From a virus: DNA of 20,613 nt. The stretch covers positions 1-20,613 of IMG/VR virus record IMGVR_UViG_3300042340_000252, one strand, 5' to 3'. The stretch's first letter is position 1; the number at the start of each line of letters is the position of its first letter. The position numbers were made by a program, and so were the translations under genes. Positions 1-6,487 of the stretch are shown here, in pieces. The notes beneath the pieces were generated by a model. It did not search any database, had not been told where the DNA came from, and was given only the letters and a program-made list of their open reading frames with translations.

Positions 1-127
1 CATACTTACGTTAAGATATTATGTAAGCATGTAATCAAGGAATGTGGATGGAATCCTATTTGTCATTTTAGATTCTAGAATCTAAATCGACGAGTAGGAT
101 TGGACAGAGTGGGGGGGGGTGGCATAT
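1..127. repeat. Left terminal inverted repeat, 127 bp
   Basis: Bases 1-127 are the exact reverse complement of 20487-20613; identity stops at 128 (A here, T on the other side). It contains an imperfect inverted repeat at the very tip (1-9 against 23-31, 8 of 9 pairs), a 50-bp imperfect palindrome (52-101) and a G9 tract (111-119). No ORF crosses the outer 97 bases. The best start of the first gene (119) lies inside the repeat. It could be a true linear-genome terminus, one arm of an inverted repeat around an invertible or unique genome segment, or an assembly-graph overlap, since 127 is a common k-mer length. Confidence 0.97.
52..101. repeat. 50-bp imperfect palindrome in left repeat
   Basis: The arms 52-76 and 77-101 pair at 21 of 25 positions around a centre between 76 and 77. 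The inner 20 bases (67-86, TTTAGATTCTAGAATCTAAA) are a perfect palindrome. The outer ends AATCCTA and TAGGATT also pair. A weak -35-like TTGTCA (60-65) lies in the left arm, so the palindrome could be an operator over an inward promoter. A recombinase, resolvase or telomere-protein site would also fit. The function is unknown; only the symmetry is certain. Confidence 0.8.
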
Positions 128-1153
128 AACGAGGTGACTGTGCAAGGTTTATTAATAGAAGGTATGCTGTTTGCTAACTATAAACAATTAGCTACAGCTT
201 TAGGTGAAGAGCCGAAGTCAGGCAAATCAAGAGAATTGCAATTAGAACGCTGGAGTAAAGCATTCGCATGGCGTAAGAGAGGTAATAAGATAATCATCAC
301 AGAGATATTCGAAGGGCCAGATACACAAACATTGATAAGTAGACTAAGTTTGCTGAGTTTGTACAAACTTTTAATCATGGTCAGCGTGTATCCACAAATT
401 TTAAAAGATAGTGAAATTTCAAAAGCTGAAAATCAAAACTTCAATAATCCTGGAATTTTAGCTGGTGTAGAAAGGAGAAAACTTTTATACTGGCTGGGGA
501 TTATAAATAAGGATTGTTTTGAACGTATGGTGCAGAAGAAGGAAGATGCAGTAGAGAAGGAGTTTTTTCAAGCGCTGCGAAGTAAGAACTTTTACACAAT
601 ACTTGTAGCGTTGGAGCAGTTGCAGCAGGATAAAGTTCTGCATGTGAGTAAAAGCTACATGGTACAGAAGCAAGGTGAGTTTACTCTGTATCCTTCGGAA
701 GTTATGGAAACGGTGCAGATAGATGCAGCATACAGGGAAATTCTTAACTCTTACGGTTACATGAGTATGCAGGAAGTTTTCTTGAAAAAGACTTCTAAAA
801 CTTTTTACAAAGAGTTGGGGCAAGTGCTGAAAGTGAAGCATGGGATTCTGTTCCACGAGGAGAGTTATACTTTCGGAGGAGTTCCAGAGTATATGCTGCA
901 GTACTTACGAAGTATGGAAGGTTTTGATTTGTGTAAAATTGAAATTCAAAAATATCTCAATAGTAAAAGCGCTGCTCGGATGAAACTCTGGGCACAAGCA
1001 CAATGGAGAAATTATGTAGAAACTAAAGATATAGTATTTTCTAAAGATTGGAAAAACAAACAACTTCCAGATGACTTTGTAAATAAAATTGAAGATTTCA
1101 TTGGAAGGTACATTTACACAGAAACTTTTAGTTTGGAGAATCAAAATGGTTAA
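119..1153 (+). CDS. Hypothetical protein, 344 aa, start inside the terminal repeat
   Basis: The frame opens after a TAG at 95-97. The first usable start is GTG at 119, directly after the G9 tract, which could serve as a crude ribosome site. GTG at 140 or ATG at 164 are alternatives. The first ~65 residues (helix, a Lys/Ser-Gly-Lys-Ser stretch, then an Ile-rich strand ending in GP) resemble, from memory, a winged-helix-like N-terminal domain common in Firmicutes phage and plasmid proteins; the rest is mostly helical and unrecognised. It overlaps the dUTPase start by 8 nt, so the two are probably co-transcribed. It may bind DNA and, being next to the terminus, is a candidate initiator or terminus-binding protein; that is speculation. 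The gene could be cut at its 5' end if the true genome continues past the repeat. Confidence 0.7.
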   Translation: MAYNEVTVQGLLIEGMLFANYKQLATALGEEPKSGKSRELQLERWSKAFAWRKRGNKIIITEIFEGPDTQTLISRLSLLSLYKLLIMVSVYPQILKDSEISKAENQNFNNPGILAGVERRKLLYWLGIINKDCFERMVQKKEDAVEKEFFQALRSKNFYTILVALEQLQQDKVLHVSKSYMVQKQGEFTLYPSEVMETVQIDAAYREILNSYGYMSMQEVFLKKTSKTFYKELGQVLKVKHGILFHEESYTFGGVPEYMLQYLRSMEGFDLCKIEIQKYLNSKSAARMKLWAQAQWRNYVETKDIVFSKDWKNKQLPDDFVNKIEDFIGRYIYTETFSLENQNG

Positions 1154-1640
1154 ATTAGGTGCGCAGGTGATTAGATTGAATCCAGATGTTAATTTCCCTC
1201 TGCCGAAGTATGGTACAGATGGAAGCGCAGCTCTGGATTTGTATGCAAACATTGAGCATGATGAAGTGCTGTTTGCAGGTGAGAATAAAAAGATACCAAC
1301 AGGATTGAAGTTATGGCATGGTAATCCCGAATATGCAGGGGTGATTCTTCCACGGAGCAGTGGTGGTAGTGGTGGTATGAATCTTAAGAATCTTGTTGGT
1401 CTGATTGATTCAGACTACCAAGGTGAGTTGATTGTAAATGTCTGGAACAATAATGATGTAGGGAGTATTACAATACCAAGCTGGAAACGTGGTGTTGCGT
1501 TTGCACAGATTACTTTTGTACATGTTGCACAGTTAGTAATGGAAGAAGTTAAGGAATTCAGTGAAGAAACATTGCGTGGTTCTGGTGGGTTTGGGAGTAC
1601 AGACCACCTTGATATTAATTTTGGAATGGGAACTAAATAA
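1146..1640 (+). CDS. dut: dUTP diphosphatase (trimeric dUTPase)
   Basis: Hydrolyses dUTP to dUMP and pyrophosphate, which keeps uracil out of DNA and supplies dUMP to the thymidylate synthase encoded next. All five motifs of the trimeric family are present in order: motif 1 around residues 28-35 (AALDLYAN), motif 2 PRSSGG at 69-74, motif 3 GLIDSDYQGE at 85-94, motif 4 RGVAFAQI at 115-122 and the glycine-rich C-terminal motif 5 RGSGGFGST at 144-152. The length of 164 aa is normal. ATG 1146 is chosen over an in-frame ATG at 1089 because it follows GGAGA by 6 nt and because the family begins there; the longer form would carry 19 extra residues. The stop abuts the thyX start without a gap. Confidence 0.95.
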   Translation: MVKLGAQVIRLNPDVNFPLPKYGTDGSAALDLYANIEHDEVLFAGENKKIPTGLKLWHGNPEYAGVILPRSSGGSGGMNLKNLVGLIDSDYQGELIVNVWNNNDVGSITIPSWKRGVAFAQITFVHVAQLVMEEVKEFSEETLRGSGGFGSTDHLDINFGMGTK

Positions 1641-2513
1641 ATGAACATAACACAAACATTAGAAAAAGATGTACTGGATTATGGTTTTGTAAAACTTCTT
1701 AATTTAAGTGGGCCAACCAGAAGAGGTGAGCAGGTCTTTGATGCTGATGATGTTGACCCAGCACAAGTAGCAAGGATAAGTTTTGACAACTTTGAGCAGG
1801 ATAGAACTCTTGAGCAGGATGAAAGACTTTATGAATACCTGCTTTCCAACGGGCATAATACTCCAGTGGAAATGATCGAAACCTGGTGGCATATGAAAAT
1901 GCCTATCTTCGTAGCAAGGCAGTTTGTAAGGCATAGAACAGCTTGCATTAATGAAGTCAGCGCAAGGTATGCCACATTGCCTGAAGAATGGTATACTCCA
2001 GAAGATAAAAACGTTGGTATTAAGGGAGGCAGTAATAAGCAGGGAAGACTTCTGCTGTGGGATGAGCTGACTACAAAACAGAAAGATATTATAATTAAGT
2101 TTCGGTATAAACTTGACGACACTTGTCAGGAATCTTATAACGAGTATTTGTATTACTTAAACTCTGGCATAGCACCAGAACTTGCAAGATGCTTTCTTCA
2201 CGTAAACCATTACACTCACTGGATCTGGAAAATGGATCTTAGTAACCTGATGCACTTTATGAGTCTACGCTGCCACAGCCATGCACAGTGGGAAGCTCAG
2301 CAATATGGTGATGCAGTATATGAGTTGTTGAAGCAGTTCCTACCAAAAAGTATGCAACTGTTTGATGAATATAAAAGGAAAGCTACTCCACAGGAACTTA
2401 CTCATTTGCAGGAAGCTTTGTTGCTGTTGGATTACAATGCAGCACAATTTGATGAACCTGGAGAAGCGATGCAAACAGTGCGTAAGTTCTTTAAAAGACT
2501 GGGGGTGAAGTAA
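1641..2513 (+). CDS. thyX: Flavin-dependent thymidylate synthase ThyX
   Basis: Makes dTMP from dUMP with methylenetetrahydrofolate and FAD/NADPH. The ThyX signature RHR-x7-S is seen as RHRTACINEVS at residues 97-107, followed by ARY. The upstream GHNTPVEM (71-78) matches the usual GH-x-S/T-P-x-E segment, and the C-terminal AQWEAQQYG fits the AQWE-type substrate-binding helix. The length of 290 aa is slightly long for the family (about 220-250), with extra sequence at residues ~110-145 and a C-terminal helical tail. ATG 1641 directly follows the dUTPase stop, so translation is probably coupled. The dut-thyX pairing gives a self-sufficient dUTP to dTMP route without host ThyA. Confidence 0.95.
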   Translation: MNITQTLEKDVLDYGFVKLLNLSGPTRRGEQVFDADDVDPAQVARISFDNFEQDRTLEQDERLYEYLLSNGHNTPVEMIETWWHMKMPIFVARQFVRHRTACINEVSARYATLPEEWYTPEDKNVGIKGGSNKQGRLLLWDELTTKQKDIIIKFRYKLDDTCQESYNEYLYYLNSGIAPELARCFLHVNHYTHWIWKMDLSNLMHFMSLRCHSHAQWEAQQYGDAVYELLKQFLPKSMQLFDEYKRKATPQELTHLQEALLLLDYNAAQFDEPGEAMQTVRKFFKRLGVK

Positions 2514-2926
2514 TGGGTATGTCAATAAAAACAAACCCTGACAGTAATAAAACTACTATTATAACATCATTAGGTAGTTTATCATTCTTCCCAGAAGAGT
2601 GGGATTTACTTGTTAAAGCGCTGCAAGGCTTAGCTGCAGCACCTGAAAAAGTTTCAAATAAAGAAGAATTTCCACACTACTTTAAAGAACTACCTGCAGG
2701 AACTACTCATGTTGACATATACATGGTACTGGCTTTGTTTGATGTTACAGATCAAGCAATAGGACATGCAGTTAAGAAGTTAATGTGTCCTGGGCAGCGT
2801 GGTGATAAAAGTAAAATGCAGGATTTAGAGGAGGCTGTTAAAACTCTAAAGCGAGGTTTGGACGTGATGAAAGTTATAGAGGCATTGAAAGAGAGCCAAC
2901 AGAACCACTCTCTGCCTTCATCCTAA
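2513..2926 (+). CDS. Conserved phage-type hypothetical protein, 137 aa
   Basis: No catalytic motif is visible. The central and C-terminal parts (HYFKELPAGTTHVDIYMVL, then HAVKKLMCPGQRGDK and a regular helix) look like a family of small conserved proteins I recall from many proteobacterial phages, of unknown function. The start ATG overlaps the last base of the thyX stop (TAATG) and follows a GGGGGTGAAG stretch that can act as ribosome site; a second in-frame ATG lies two codons on. It is the last gene of the tightly packed left operon. Confidence 0.8.
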   Translation: MGMSIKTNPDSNKTTIITSLGSLSFFPEEWDLLVKALQGLAAAPEKVSNKEEFPHYFKELPAGTTHVDIYMVLALFDVTDQAIGHAVKKLMCPGQRGDKSKMQDLEEAVKTLKRGLDVMKVIEALKESQQNHSLPSS

Positions 2927-2936
2927 AGGTTTACTT

Positions 2937-3389
2937 ATGAACAGTCGCCAACGCTCAACGAAAGCCGAACGAATAGCGGCAAAATCCGTATTGAAGGGTA
3001 TATGGGAAAAAGCCTTTCAGGAAGGAAAATTTACCATCACTTATTCTGCTCAAGAAAAGGAAAATACGGAAAAATGCCGGATACTTCACCAAGCACTATG
3101 CGACTATAGAAAGGAGGTAAGGAAAAACCAGAGTAAAGATTTCGATCTTTTTCTCATTATTAACGCTTGTTCTATCTCTAAGAAAGGAGAGTTATGCATA
3201 GAAATAACCCGTAAACCTGGGGCGTTTAGTAATCGAACGTCTACAATTTTAGAATTGATTACAGAGTACCCAGAGTTAGGACTTAGTCCGAACCTCGAAA
3301 GCGGTACATTAGCAACTTCTAATATGCTCGGTTCAATTAATCGTGAGTTTGAAAATAATTTCAAAAACATGAAAAAATCACTTGCGTGA
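2937..3389 (+). CDS. Hypothetical protein, 150 aa
   Basis: Not recognised. The protein starts with a basic helix (RQRSTKAERIAAK), has a mixed middle and ends in a basic tail; no membrane segment or Cys cluster is seen. ATG 2937 follows AAAGG by about 8 nt. Codon choice looks different from its neighbours (more CGA, AAA TCC and AGG-type codons), which may mean a recent arrival. The promoter of the next gene overlaps its last few codons, so it closes the left transcription unit. Confidence 0.7.
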   Translation: MNSRQRSTKAERIAAKSVLKGIWEKAFQEGKFTITYSAQEKENTEKCRILHQALCDYRKEVRKNQSKDFDLFLIINACSISKKGELCIEITRKPGAFSNRTSTILELITEYPELGLSPNLESGTLATSNMLGSINREFENNFKNMKKSLA

Positions 3390-3408
3390 ATTAAGAAGTT
3401 TCTATAAT
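3382..3408 (+). promoter_or_regulatory. Sigma70-like promoter for the 197-aa gene
   Basis: A perfect -10 TATAAT (3403-3408) has TTGCGT (3382-3387) upstream with a 15-bp spacer; a 16-bp spacing to CTTGCG is the alternative. It lies at the end of the preceding gene and would start transcription near 3415, giving a ~55-nt leader before ATG 3471. The spacer is shorter than ideal, so strength is uncertain. Confidence 0.6.
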
Positions 3409-3416
3409 ATGAACCC

Positions 3417-3443
3417 ACGGTTTGAAAAAAGCCGTTTTTTAAT
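3417..3443 (+). terminator. Short hairpin plus T-run in the leader (terminator or attenuator)
   Basis: ACGGTTT (3417-3423) can pair with AAAGCCGT (3428-3435) with one bulged G, followed by a run of T then AATTT. It may end transcripts from the left operon. Because it lies just downstream of the predicted start site near 3415, it would also sit in the leader of the next gene and could act as an attenuator. The stem is weak. Confidence 0.45.
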
Positions 3444-3470
3444 TTAATCAAAATCCCAGAGGAAAATACC

Positions 3471-4064
3471 ATGAACACAGAAGCAAAAAAAGTATCAAAC
3501 GTAGTTGTTATGAACGATGGCAGAGAAGTTGATTTCGGCGTCAGAGGTAAACTGAAAAAAGAAATCACAATCGACGGTTCAGTTGTTACTACCAAAATTG
3601 ATGCTGTAAGCGGTGACAGTTTCACCTTCACAGCAGATATGAACTCTCACGTCCTGGCCATCCAATTGTTTGCAAACGGTATCAGCCAGAAGTTAAGTGA
3701 CTCAGTTGTTAAAGCTGGTGATGATCCAGAAGATATTGCTGCAGCTGTTGAAAGAACCATTCAGCAATTGAACGACGGTATCTGGACTCAACGTGCTACA
3801 AGTGAAGGTCTGGTTCGTGGTTTCGCTGAATTGTACGAAGCAATCCGCAGAGTTAAAAACTACGTTGTTGGTTCTGCAGAACATGCAGCGTTGAAAACCA
3901 GTTTGTTAGGCAAATCAGAAGAAGAACTGAAAGCCTACAAATCAAACAAACTTATCAAAGCTGTGCTGGCGGACATTGCAGCTGAAAAAGCAGCAGCCCG
4001 TGCCGCTAAATTGGCTACAGGTTCTGATGAAGGTTCAGATGTTGATGAATTAGAAGGTTTGTAA
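3471..4064 (+). CDS. Conserved phage-type protein, 197 aa, probably highly expressed
   Basis: The function is unknown. The N-terminal half looks beta-rich (NDGREVDFGVRGKLKKE, then SGDSFTFTADM). The middle has an Ala/Glu helix and a Trp segment (LNDGIWTQR). The C-terminus is a Lys/Ala helix followed by an acidic tail ending DELEGL. This layout matches, from memory, a conserved phage family near replication genes whose members also end in an acidic DEL-x-x-L tail. The acidic tail resembles those of single-stranded DNA-binding proteins, but I see no OB-fold signature. It has its own promoter, a strong AGAGGAAAA ribosome site, two downstream terminators and richer codon choice (AAC, TTC, GGT, CGT) than its neighbours, all signs of high expression. 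Confidence 0.8.
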   Translation: MNTEAKKVSNVVVMNDGREVDFGVRGKLKKEITIDGSVVTTKIDAVSGDSFTFTADMNSHVLAIQLFANGISQKLSDSVVKAGDDPEDIAAAVERTIQQLNDGIWTQRATSEGLVRGFAELYEAIRRVKNYVVGSAEHAALKTSLLGKSEEELKAYKSNKLIKAVLADIAAEKAAARAAKLATGSDEGSDVDELEGL

Positions 4065-4085
4065 ACACCTCTGGGGTGTTGTTTT
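4064..4085 (+). terminator. Small hairpin with T-run after the 197-aa gene
   Basis: AACACC (4064-4069) pairs with GGTGTT (4075-4080) across a 5-base loop and is followed by GTTTT. It starts inside the stop codon of the preceding gene. It is probably the weaker first half of a tandem terminator. Confidence 0.5.
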
Positions 4086-4089
4086 AGGG

Positions 4090-4125
4090 AAGCCCACTGG
4101 GAGTAATATCTCAGTGGGCTTTTTT
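4090..4125 (+). terminator. Strong rho-independent terminator
   Basis: AAGCCCACTG (4090-4099) pairs perfectly with CAGTGGGCTT (4112-4121) over a 12-base loop and runs into six T (4120-4125). It ends + strand transcription just before the convergent - strand operon. On the - strand the stem is followed by TTCCCTA, so it would work poorly in that direction. Confidence 0.88.
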
Positions 4126-4139
4126 ACTGATGGGGAAGG

Positions 4140-4427
4140 TTATTCGCACATATTGCAGCAACCGAAAGATAATTCACTTTCAAGCAGTGTAACTAATAAA
4201 GAATATTCTGCAAGAGTTATCTTGTATTTTTCAAGAACTTCTGAGGTAGGTTGATAGCATTCAAACTGTCTATCGTAGCAACCATAAAATTCTTCTTCTA
4301 TACAGGTCGGTTCTGCATAACCTTTATCATCCCCAGCCCCAAAATCATCTAGATCAGCCTCTATTCCGTTTACAGTTAGTTGACTAGCTGCACAGTAATC
4401 CTCACAGCGTTCAAATTCGTATTTCAT
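4140..4427 (-). CDS. Cys-rich conserved phage-type hypothetical protein, 95 aa
   Basis: The last gene of the - strand operon. It is acidic and rich in cysteine, with CEDYC near the N-terminus and CCNMC near the C-terminus, preceded by a helix (EKYKITLAEYSLLVTLLE) and LSFG. This arrangement is familiar from small proteins of enterobacterial phages, of unknown role. The Cys pairs could bind a metal, but there is no proven zinc-finger pattern. Its start is 2 nt from the stop of the upstream gene, with a weak GGGA ribosome site. Confidence 0.75.
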   Translation of the reverse strand: MKYEFERCEDYCAASQLTVNGIEADLDDFGAGDDKGYAEPTCIEEEFYGCYDRQFECYQPTSEVLEKYKITLAEYSLLVTLLESELSFGCCNMCE

Positions 4428-4429
4428 AA

Positions 4430-4921
4430 TTATTCCCAGGTCTGATCTATGTAAGGTTTGTATTCTGAATCTTCAATTTCATCTTCTGACTCTGGCCACA
4501 CATCTTCAGATAAAGTATCAGCTACAATTTCCAAATCTGCCTGCTCGAAGTCATCTACAAAAATGTAGGGTTCTTCCTGCATTGGCTGCAGCACCAAATC
4601 ATTAGAATCAATAACTGATGGGTCTGCCTGCCAGGTAAGTAATTGAAGCTCTTTAATCTTTTCTTCCAGTCTTGCTGCAGTACGACTGGCTTCTTCATAA
4701 GCAGCTTTTTGCTTTTCACGCAGAGTAGTTATAGCTTTCAGAGTGTATTCTTCTTGAGAGAGTGCAGGTAATTCTACAACAAATACCTGCTCTGCATTTA
4801 TAACTACGTCAGTGTCACCTAACCACCAGGTTCTATCAGGCGGTATTAAGTAATATTCCATCTGTTTTTTACTTTCGTTGAATTTTGCAACAAGTGATGC
4901 TGTGATTTTTTCTAAGGCCAT
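4430..4921 (-). CDS. Hypothetical coiled-coil protein with acidic tail, 163 aa
   Basis: Not recognised as a known enzyme. Residues ~55-95 form a predicted coiled coil (LREKQKAAYEEAS, then ARLEEKIKELQLL). The last ~50 residues are strongly acidic (repeated DD, EDEIEDSE) and end in Trp-Glu. The DNA-mimic-like charge of the tail is suggestive of a protein that binds a host protein, but this is only a guess. The start has GGAG 8 nt upstream on the - strand, and the gene sits between two small phage genes in the same operon. Confidence 0.72.
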   Translation of the reverse strand: MALEKITASLVAKFNESKKQMEYYLIPPDRTWWLGDTDVVINAEQVFVVELPALSQEEYTLKAITTLREKQKAAYEEASRTAARLEEKIKELQLLTWQADPSVIDSNDLVLQPMQEEPYIFVDDFEQADLEIVADTLSEDVWPESEDEIEDSEYKPYIDQTWE

Positions 4922-4935
4922 GATAATTCTCCAGG

Positions 4936-5157
4936 TTATTTTAGTTCGTAAATAAAAGTTTTTGCTAATCTAGCATAGCGGAACTGGATATGAGTATATC
5001 CATCTTTTTTCAGATCTGCTGTTTGTTGTTTATTTGCATAGAAATAATTTCCCAAGAAGCAGAAGTTGAAATCTTTGTTAGCATCCCAGTCTGTTAGAAC
5101 AGCTGCTCTGCTTTTGTAATCACGCCCGTAGGCTGGTGTTGCGGTTATGGTTTTCAT
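4936..5157 (-). CDS. Small conserved phage-type protein, 73 aa
   Basis: It begins with a beta strand and the motif TPAYGRDYKSRAAV, which I recall from short proteins shared by many proteobacterial phages; the function is unknown. Trp, aromatic and basic residues follow and no membrane segment is seen. A clear AAGGAG lies 6-7 nt before ATG on the - strand. It is 14 nt from the next gene of the operon. Confidence 0.75.
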   Translation of the reverse strand: MKTITATPAYGRDYKSRAAVLTDWDANKDFNFCFLGNYFYANKQQTADLKKDGYTHIQFRYARLAKTFIYELK

Positions 5158-5176
5158 AAATACTCCTTACACAGAG

Positions 5177-5674
5177 TTAAAAATAAACAATTGTATCAAT
5201 AAGCACTCGATCTTCAGCTTTAAGCGCTTTCCAGCCTGCTACAGTCTGGTAGCCCTTCATCAGATAACCTGAATCTGATAATCTAGCTAAAGCATGGGCA
5301 TAATTTTTACCAAACACTTCTACATAACCAGATTTATTTGGTGTATGGACTTTAAAATACCAGAAAGTGCATTCTGATAAATCTTCTTCAGTCTGAATAT
5401 TCCAAGGTTTTTGGTGGTTTCTTAAAATATTCTGCATTTCTGCAGAATGCGCAGAACCTGGTGCTGTGTTGTAGATTGCTTTAGGTAATAATAAATTGGC
5501 TAATCCTAGAATATGAAAGCTGTCGCTTTCATCACTCACATACATAAACCTGAAAGCATCCAACCAAACTCTGTACATATTTTCGCCAAGTTCCATTGGA
5601 GTTTCTACCCTGCAGTTATCCCACAGAGCGCTTAAGAGATCAGCTTTTTTATCGTATATAGATTCAGTGTTCAT
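5177..5674 (-). CDS. Hypothetical protein, 165 aa
   Basis: Not recognised. It is a mixed, fairly aromatic soluble protein (WYFKVHTPNKSGYVEVFGKN, then a helix and a C-terminal hydrophobic strand). The C-terminal ~60 residues, with a beta hairpin followed by YAHALARL, resemble a small domain seen in other phage proteins of unknown role. The ribosome site AAGGAA lies before ATG on the - strand; spacing to both neighbours is 9-20 nt. Confidence 0.7.
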   Translation of the reverse strand: MNTESIYDKKADLLSALWDNCRVETPMELGENMYRVWLDAFRFMYVSDESDSFHILGLANLLLPKAIYNTAPGSAHSAEMQNILRNHQKPWNIQTEEDLSECTFWYFKVHTPNKSGYVEVFGKNYAHALARLSDSGYLMKGYQTVAGWKALKAEDRVLIDTIVYF

Positions 5675-5683
5675 TACAGTTCC

Positions 5684-6076
5684 TTACAGATATTTGTTAA
5701 TAAATAGCCATTCCACTATTTCAGGAGAATAGCCGTCTGGAGTTAATTCACAGAGAATTGTAGTAATTGATCCCCTGTACATTCTACTCAACGTGCCTGA
5801 CCTGCTGATTACTTTTTTAGGCAGGTCTTTTCTAATACTTTCATCTACATATCTTAAATAAGATTCTAGCAGATGAAAGTGATTTCTATGCAGACATTCA
5901 CGCACGAGTGCAATGAATACTGGTTCTGGTAGGGCAATTAGAATACGCTTAACTGTACGCAGTGTAGAAATCTGCCTCATAGTATTTGTTTCTGATCTAC
6001 GTTTAAGCTGATCTATTGTTAGTTCTGTTTTGTTCACAGGAATTTCTCCGAAAGTGCTGTTAATTATTGTTTTCAT
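5684..6076 (-). CDS. Hypothetical basic protein, 130 aa
   Basis: Not recognised. The protein is basic and helical (TIDQLKRRSETNTMRQ, LRTVKRILIALPEPVF), with no Cys cluster or membrane span. TGAGGA precedes the ATG on the - strand. The start is 2 nt from the stop of the promoter-proximal gene, so it is co-transcribed. Confidence 0.68.
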   Translation of the reverse strand: MKTIINSTFGEIPVNKTELTIDQLKRRSETNTMRQISTLRTVKRILIALPEPVFIALVRECLHRNHFHLLESYLRYVDESIRKDLPKKVISRSGTLSRMYRGSITTILCELTPDGYSPEIVEWLFINKYL

Positions 6077-6078
6077 TT

Positions 6079-6342
6079 TTAATCCTCAAAGTTTTGTTTT
6101 TCTGCCCAGGCCAAGTAAGCTATTTCAGCTTTAGTTGGTTTTGCTATAGGATCATTTTTAAATTTAATAAACATTGCTCTGTATGTGACAACAGAATTAA
6201 GTATCTCTACTTTTATGTCTTTCAGTATTTTTTCTTTAACAGATTCTGTTTGAACATCATTATAAAGATCAATCATACAGTCAATCTGACCTGGACGCAT
6301 TTTTAAGTTTTGTAATTCTTGGAACCAGTTTTCTGTTTTCAT
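6079..6342 (-). CDS. Hypothetical protein, 87 aa, first gene of the - strand operon
   Basis: The frame is open further upstream, but ATG 6342 is chosen. It follows AGAGGT/AGAGA, and the longer version would begin upstream of the operon promoter (6380-6408). The product is helical (ENWFQELQNLKMRPGQID, then a Val/Glu/Lys-rich helix) with a C-terminal WAEKQNFED. It is unrecognised. Being promoter-proximal, it is likely the most strongly made of the six. Confidence 0.68.
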   Translation of the reverse strand: MKTENWFQELQNLKMRPGQIDCMIDLYNDVQTESVKEKILKDIKVEILNSVVTYRAMFIKFKNDPIAKPTKAEIAYLAWAEKQNFED

Positions 6343-6379
6343 TCTCTGTACCTCTGTCGGTTGGTTATTAAGTCGATTA

Positions 6380-6408
6380 ATCATACCAAACAAGACGAAA
6401 CAATGCAA
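6380..6408 (-). promoter_or_regulatory. Sigma70-like promoter of the - strand operon
   Basis: Read on the - strand, TTGCAT (6408-6403) and TATGAT (6385-6380) are separated by exactly 17 bp. Transcription would start near 6373, leaving a ~30-nt leader before ATG 6342. The -10 box overlaps a small palindrome GATTAATC (6375-6382), a possible regulator contact. Confidence 0.7.
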
Positions 6409-6447
6409 ACAATATGATTGATTTATACCTTTATATAATGCATGTAA

Positions 6448-6475
6448 TCGAGTAACTCGAATCAATGCGATTGAT
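6448..6475. promoter_or_regulatory. Two adjacent palindromes between divergent promoters (putative operators)
   Basis: TCGAGTAACTCGA (6448-6460) is a perfect palindrome around one base. It is followed immediately by ATCAATGCGATTGAT (6461-6475), a perfect inverted repeat with a 3-base centre. Both lie between the - strand promoter (6380-6408) and the + strand promoter (6488-6516), where a repressor or activator could control both. The small ribbon-helix-helix-like protein at 6960 is a candidate partner, by position only. Confidence 0.5.
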
Positions 6476-6487
6476 GCCTAAATAGGA

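Noticed and set aside
1-127. Hairpin telomere read-through as the origin of the palindrome
   Set aside because: The arms differ at four of 25 positions and diverge completely beyond, while read-through would give an exact mirror image.
485-856. 123-aa reading frame on the - strand inside the first gene
   Set aside because: It is fully covered by the 344-aa + strand gene and has no ribosome site or operon context.
6343-6465. N-terminal extension of the first - strand gene
   Set aside because: It would overlap the operon's own promoter; ATG 6342 has a ribosome site.
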